NCBI GenBank assembly: GCA_045599965.1 | Contig: JAZRXA010000029.1 | Coordinates: forward strand, 1 to 51,845 | DNA: 51,845 nucleotides | Direction: 5' to 3' | Source: RGIG5612 sp045599965 | GTDB taxonomy: Bacteria > Bacillota > Clostridia > Lachnospirales > Lachnospiraceae | Notes under the pieces: model-generated | The model's database searches: none | Told to the model about the DNA's origin: nothing | What the model saw: only the letters and a program-made list of their open reading frames with translations | Position numbers and translations under genes: made by a program | Part shown: in pieces, positions 48,459 through 51,845 of the stretch | How positions within the stretch are numbered: position 1 is the first letter of the stretch | Layout of the letters: each line of letters begins with the position of its first letter

Positions 48459-50123
48459 ATGGCAAATTTATCACCACTTCAAAAAGCTAGATACGAATAC
48501 CAGCCAAAGCTTCCTGGAATGCTTAGAAATGGTATTTCTGAAATCTCAGTAAAAGAAGGAAAAGAAACACAAAGCGTTGCTGATCAGGAAAAGATCAAAG
48601 CATTATTCCCTAATACTTATGGTAAAAAGGAAATCACATTTGAAAAAGGTACAAATACTTCAGTTGCTAAAAAACAGGTAGTAGGTGTTATCTTATCAGG
48701 TGGACAGGCTCCAGGTGGACATAACGTAATCAGTGGTTTATATGATGCTTTAAAAGCAACAAATAAAGAAAATGTTCTATTAGGTTTCAAAGGTGGACCA
48801 GATGGACTATTAAAGAATGACTACGTTGAATTTGATGATGCATTTATTGATGCATATAGAAACACTGGTGGTTTCGATATCATTGGTTCAGGTAGAACTA
48901 AATTAGAAACAAAAGAACAATTCGCTATCGTTGCAGAAAATGCAAAGAAAAACGGATTAACTGCAGTTGTTATCATTGGTGGTGACGACTCAAATACAAA
49001 TGCTGCTACACTAGCTGAATATATGGCAGCAAACAACACTGGTATTCAAGTTATTGGTTGTCCAAAGACTATCGATGGTGACCTTAAGAATGAAGATATC
49101 GAAGCATCATTTGGTTTCGATACAGCAACAAAGACTTATTCTGAATTAATCGGTAACATTGAAAGAGACGCTAACTCAGCTAAAAAATATTGGCACTTTG
49201 TTAAAGTTATGGGTAGATCTGCATCTCACGTAGCTTTAGAATGTGCATTAGAAACTCAACCAAACATCTGCTTAATTGGTGAAGAAGTTGCAGCTAAGAA
49301 AATGTCTTTAGCTCAAATCACTAATTACATCGCTGATTCTGTTGAAACTAGATCAAATAATGGTAACAACTTCGGTGTTGCTATCATCCCTGAAGGTATT
49401 GTTGAATTTGTTCCAGAATTCTCACACCTTATCGCTGAAATCAATGAATTATTAGCTGGTAATAAGACTGAAGAATTCAATGCTTTACCTGATTGGACTG
49501 CAAAATACAACTTCATAAAAGCTGGTTTAACAGAAGAATCATTTAAAGTATTCGATATCTTACCTCAAGGTATTCAACAACAATTATTCTTAGAAAGAGA
49601 CCCACACGGTAACGTTCAAGTATCATTAATTGAATCAGAAAAACTATTCTCAGAAATGGTTAAAGAAGAATTAGCTAGAAGAAAGAAAGCTGGTACTTAC
49701 CACGGCAAGTTCGGTGCACAACATCACTTCTTCGGTTATGAAGGAAGATGTGCATTCCCCTCAAACTTCGATGCTGACTATTGTTACTCATTAGGATATA
49801 ACGCATTCATGTTAATCCAATATGGTTACACTGGTTACTTATCAAAAGTATCTAACATCTCTAAACCTGCTGAAGAATGGGTTGCTGGTGGTATGCCTAT
49901 CACTAAGATGATGAATATGGAAAGAAGAAACGGTGAAGATAAACCAGTTATCAAGAAAGCATTAGTTGAACTTGATGGCAAGCCATTCAAATTCTTTGCT
50001 GCTAATAGAGAAGCTTGGGCTGTTGAAACAGCATATACATATCCTGGAGCTATCCAATACTATGGACCAAGAGAAGTATGTGATATCACAACTAGAACTC
50101 TAGCATTAGAAAAAGGCGAATAA
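48459..50123 (+). CDS. pfp: Pyrophosphate--fructose 6-phosphate 1-phosphotransferase, long form
   Basis: A 554-residue enzyme of the long PPi-PFK clade (as in plants, spirochaetes and some Clostridia) that makes fructose 1,6-bisphosphate reversibly using pyrophosphate. It has SGGQAPGGHN (80-89), IGGDDSNTN with Asp176-Asp177, where the second Asp replaces the Gly of ATP enzymes, and PKTIDGDLKN with Lys203, both marks of pyrophosphate use. MGRSASHVALECALE is the substrate block. Codon use is that of a highly expressed gene. The ATG has AAAGAGGTAAAC upstream and a TATAGT box lies near 48420. Whether an ATP enzyme also exists cannot be seen. Confidence 0.95.
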   Translation: MANLSPLQKARYEYQPKLPGMLRNGISEISVKEGKETQSVADQEKIKALFPNTYGKKEITFEKGTNTSVAKKQVVGVILSGGQAPGGHNVISGLYDALKATNKENVLLGFKGGPDGLLKNDYVEFDDAFIDAYRNTGGFDIIGSGRTKLETKEQFAIVAENAKKNGLTAVVIIGGDDSNTNAATLAEYMAANNTGIQVIGCPKTIDGDLKNEDIEASFGFDTATKTYSELIGNIERDANSAKKYWHFVKVMGRSASHVALECALETQPNICLIGEEVAAKKMSLAQITNYIADSVETRSNNGNNFGVAIIPEGIVEFVPEFSHLIAEINELLAGNKTEEFNALPDWTAKYNFIKAGLTEESFKVFDILPQGIQQQLFLERDPHGNVQVSLIESEKLFSEMVKEELARRKKAGTYHGKFGAQHHFFGYEGRCAFPSNFDADYCYSLGYNAFMLIQYGYTGYLSKVSNISKPAEEWVAGGMPITKMMNMERRNGEDKPVIKKALVELDGKPFKFFAANREAWAVETAYTYPGAIQYYGPREVCDITTRTLALEKGE

Positions 50124-50195
50124 TTTATTTACTAAAGCATAATAAAAAGGCGCTGTTGTGATTCTTGACTGCCCCTTTTAATATGAATTATATTC

Positions 50196-51029
50196 TTAAA
50201 ACAACAAGTTATTGCTGTTTTCTAAATATGTTTTTGTTGCGTATCTATATGCTTGTTCAAAAATATAGTCTGCAGGATAAATTGTTTTATTATTAACCTT
50301 AATTTGAAATATTGGTTGATAGTTTATAATAACAACTTCTGATTTATAGTAATTGTTTAGGAAATTTATCATATTGTTTTTTACCATACTATTTTCTAAA
50401 ACATGTCTATCAATAATTAAAAGATTTGATTCTTTATTCAAAATCGAAGAATCTATCTGAAGCAGTTTTTGTAGGGCATTAATATTGCTAAAAGAAGTGT
50501 TATATAAAAAATTATTATCTTTATCAAAGTTTTTTAATGTAATTAAATTTATCCCTGTTAAAACAGAAAGTTCATGATAAGTAATATTAACCTTCTTTTT
50601 TAGTGATTTAAAAATATTGCGGTTGATTATTTTATTTTTAAAATAATCAACTAATTGAATTTCATTCATTTCATGATATACAGGGAATAGCTCTATCATT
50701 TCACTTATTGGACACAGTAAAAACAATCTTCTAATTGGGATAAATAGATTTAAACCAACTGTGATATATTGATCCAAAGCCCATAATAATTCAACAGGAA
50801 TTTTGCTTTCATAATATTTGGCATGGTCATTAAATAGAACATAAACAAAATCTTCATAAGGCATTTGTAAAAAAGATGACACATTATTATCATCTAAAAA
50901 GCGGAATGTTTCTGAATAAACTATTTTATCGCTAATGTTGGAAAAAGATATGTTATTCCTAACATATAAATATGACACATAGGTAACAAAACGTTCTCTA
51001 AATTCTTTCAAATCAATTATAGTAGTCAT
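50196..51029 (-). CDS. Putative antitoxin/regulator paired with the DUF3990 protein
   Basis: A 277-residue protein of no recognised family. It is AT-rich, with many Asn, Ile and Phe. A helix-turn-helix-like stretch (VNITYHELSVLTGINLITLK) lies near 145-165, suggesting DNA binding; an alpha/beta-like segment follows (LLIIDRHVLENSM). Its ATG overlaps the stop of the DUF3990 gene by one base, so the two are translated together. By position it is a candidate antitoxin for a DUF3990 toxin and candidate binder of the palindromes upstream. This is inference. Confidence 0.5.
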   Translation of the reverse strand: MTTIIDLKEFRERFVTYVSYLYVRNNISFSNISDKIVYSETFRFLDDNNVSSFLQMPYEDFVYVLFNDHAKYYESKIPVELLWALDQYITVGLNLFIPIRRLFLLCPISEMIELFPVYHEMNEIQLVDYFKNKIINRNIFKSLKKKVNITYHELSVLTGINLITLKNFDKDNNFLYNTSFSNINALQKLLQIDSSILNKESNLLIIDRHVLENSMVKNNMINFLNNYYKSEVVIINYQPIFQIKVNNKTIYPADYIFEQAYRYATKTYLENSNNLLF

Positions 51030-51667
51030 TATATTTTTTTCCTTAGTATATCCCTAATATATGTATTGTTGATTGAGTCGCTATTTTTAATAGAATGATA
51101 TTCGTTTAAACCTCTGGATAGAAAATCGCTGTAATCTTTGGAGTGTTCAATAGATTCAAAAGAAATAAGATTAATGTGATTAAATGCCTTTTGGCTTTTT
51201 AAAACATATTGTTTCCCTAGATTACCAATAAACATAGCTTTTGTAAGTGTTTCGTATGATAGTTCGTTTGCTAGGAAATCACGTGAATAGTTAAAGTACG
51301 AATCATCAGCTCTATATCCAATGATTATGTCGTACTGTTCTAAATCAACATAATATCTTTTCTTTAGTTCTTCTATAGTACTGTTATATTTGTTTAGTTC
51401 ACTTTCTCTAAAACGATGATTAACTAGAATTGTGATCCATTTTAATACAGAATCTTCGCTTGGTTCGCTGAGATCTAGTACGGAAAGGCCTTTTATATCT
51501 AATTCATATTCATTAATATATCCATTGCCTTTGTGTTTACTAGCCCATAGTTTAGCTATTTGTTTATCTTTTGTCATATAAAAACCTAATCCATAATCGT
51601 TGTATGGCTTACCATAATTGAATAGGGGTTTTTGAATGACCTTGTCAGATCCATGATACAATTTCAT
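51029..51667 (-). CDS. DUF3990 family protein (ADP-ribosyltransferase-like)
   Basis: A 212-residue protein with the DUF3990 pattern: KLYHGSDKVIQKPLF at the N-terminus, then NDYGLGFYMTKDKQIAKLWA and the YINEYELD strand, followed by VLKWITILVNHR. The YHGS and DYGLGFY motifs resemble the nucleotide-binding edge of ADP-ribosyltransferase folds. DUF3990 genes are often next to small DUF3791 partners; here the partner is larger and different. A toxin role is plausible but not shown. It is the first gene of a two-gene operon. Confidence 0.7.
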   Translation of the reverse strand: MKLYHGSDKVIQKPLFNYGKPYNDYGLGFYMTKDKQIAKLWASKHKGNGYINEYELDIKGLSVLDLSEPSEDSVLKWITILVNHRFRESELNKYNSTIEELKKRYYVDLEQYDIIIGYRADDSYFNYSRDFLANELSYETLTKAMFIGNLGKQYVLKSQKAFNHINLISFESIEHSKDYSDFLSRGLNEYHSIKNSDSINNTYIRDILRKKI

Positions 51668-51680
51668 TTTTGTATTTTAA

Positions 51681-51768
51681 TTATAACAAAAAAGTGTTAT
51701 ATATAACCTAAAATTTAAGTAAATTTAATAATAATGTGTAAAAAATAGGTTATGTATAACCTATTTTT
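51681..51768 (-). promoter_or_regulatory. Promoter and twin palindromic operators of the DUF3990 operon
   Basis: GTTATATATAAC (51696-51707, perfect) and a 28-base palindrome with 13-base arms, AAAAATAGGTTAT and ATAACCTATTTTT (51741-51768), share the core GGTTAT-AT-ATAACC. Their centres are 53 bases apart, about five helical turns on one DNA face. A minus-strand TATAAT (51680-51685) lies just downstream, and the inner palindrome covers the -35 position. Confidence 0.7.
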
Positions 51769-51845
51769 AATTATAGCTTTTATATATTGTCAACAATCAC
51801 GTATTCTATAGTGCATTCTAGTAATTATATATACAGGTTTATAAT
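51769..51845. other. Right edge of the window, AT-rich, nothing recognised
   Basis: No ORF, hairpin or repeat stands out in the last ~77 bases. Confidence 0.5.

Noticed and set aside
50129..50175. Terminator after the pyrophosphate-dependent phosphofructokinase
   Set aside because: AAAAGG and CCTTTT flank a 30-base interval with only weak internal pairing, so it was not called.

Overview
The window looks like a chromosome segment of a low-GC Gram-positive anaerobe of the class Clostridia, most like Lachnospiraceae. The grounds are a Firmicutes-type S10-spc-alpha ribosomal operon with a clostridial-looking L3, strong Shine-Dalgarno sites, a zinc-type S14, a zinc-lid adenylate kinase, a superoxide reductase plus ferritin pair instead of aerobic defences, a long pyrophosphate-dependent phosphofructokinase, and Rpn-type and WEH-type nuclease-fold proteins often seen in gut Clostridia. 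The taxonomic call is inference. No tRNA, rRNA or CRISPR array was seen.

Region 1 (1-15.7 kb) is an accessory island. It opens with a truncated acyltransferase. A restriction-endonuclease-fold protein and an AIPR-family (abortive infection) protein follow, then a wall-anchored surface protein, an XRE-Panacea regulator, a membrane Nudix protein with a likely frameshift at its start, a class II Fic protein, desulfoferrodoxin and ferritin, a small XRE regulator, an AbiEi/Vsr-like protein and an Rpn nuclease. Long intergenic stretches hold at least three families of dispersed or palindromic repeats. Several single genes sit between direct copies of such repeats, so the island looks like a patchwork assembled by recombination between intergenic repeats.

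Region 2 (15.7-28.0 kb) is a plus-strand surface-glycan cluster: gpsA, a membrane acyltransferase, alanine racemase, a GT-C-like membrane protein, two MBOAT plus SGNH acylation pairs and a tandem two-domain acyltransferase. One MBOAT-SGNH pair and the two-domain gene are visibly more AT-rich than their neighbours. The two-domain gene is flanked by a 73-base duplication of the end of the second MBOAT gene. Two of these acyltransferase genes carry runs of eight G, a possible basis for phase-variable glycan acylation.

Region 3 (28.0-31.1 kb) holds a minus-strand lipoprotein, a PD-(D/E)XK-fold protein, a 185-base element with perfect 20-base terminal inverted repeats, and the promoter and structured leader of the ribosomal operon.

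Region 4 (31.1-45.4 kb) is the S10-spc-alpha operon from rpsJ to rplQ including secY, adk, map, infA and rpmJ. It lacks rpmD (L30) between rpsE and rplO and rpsD (S4) between rpsK and rpoA.

Region 5 (45.4-51.8 kb) has a small membrane protein, a glycerate kinase divergent from a YitT-family membrane protein, the pyrophosphate-dependent phosphofructokinase, and a minus-strand two-gene DUF3990 toxin-antitoxin-like operon preceded by two palindromic operator candidates.
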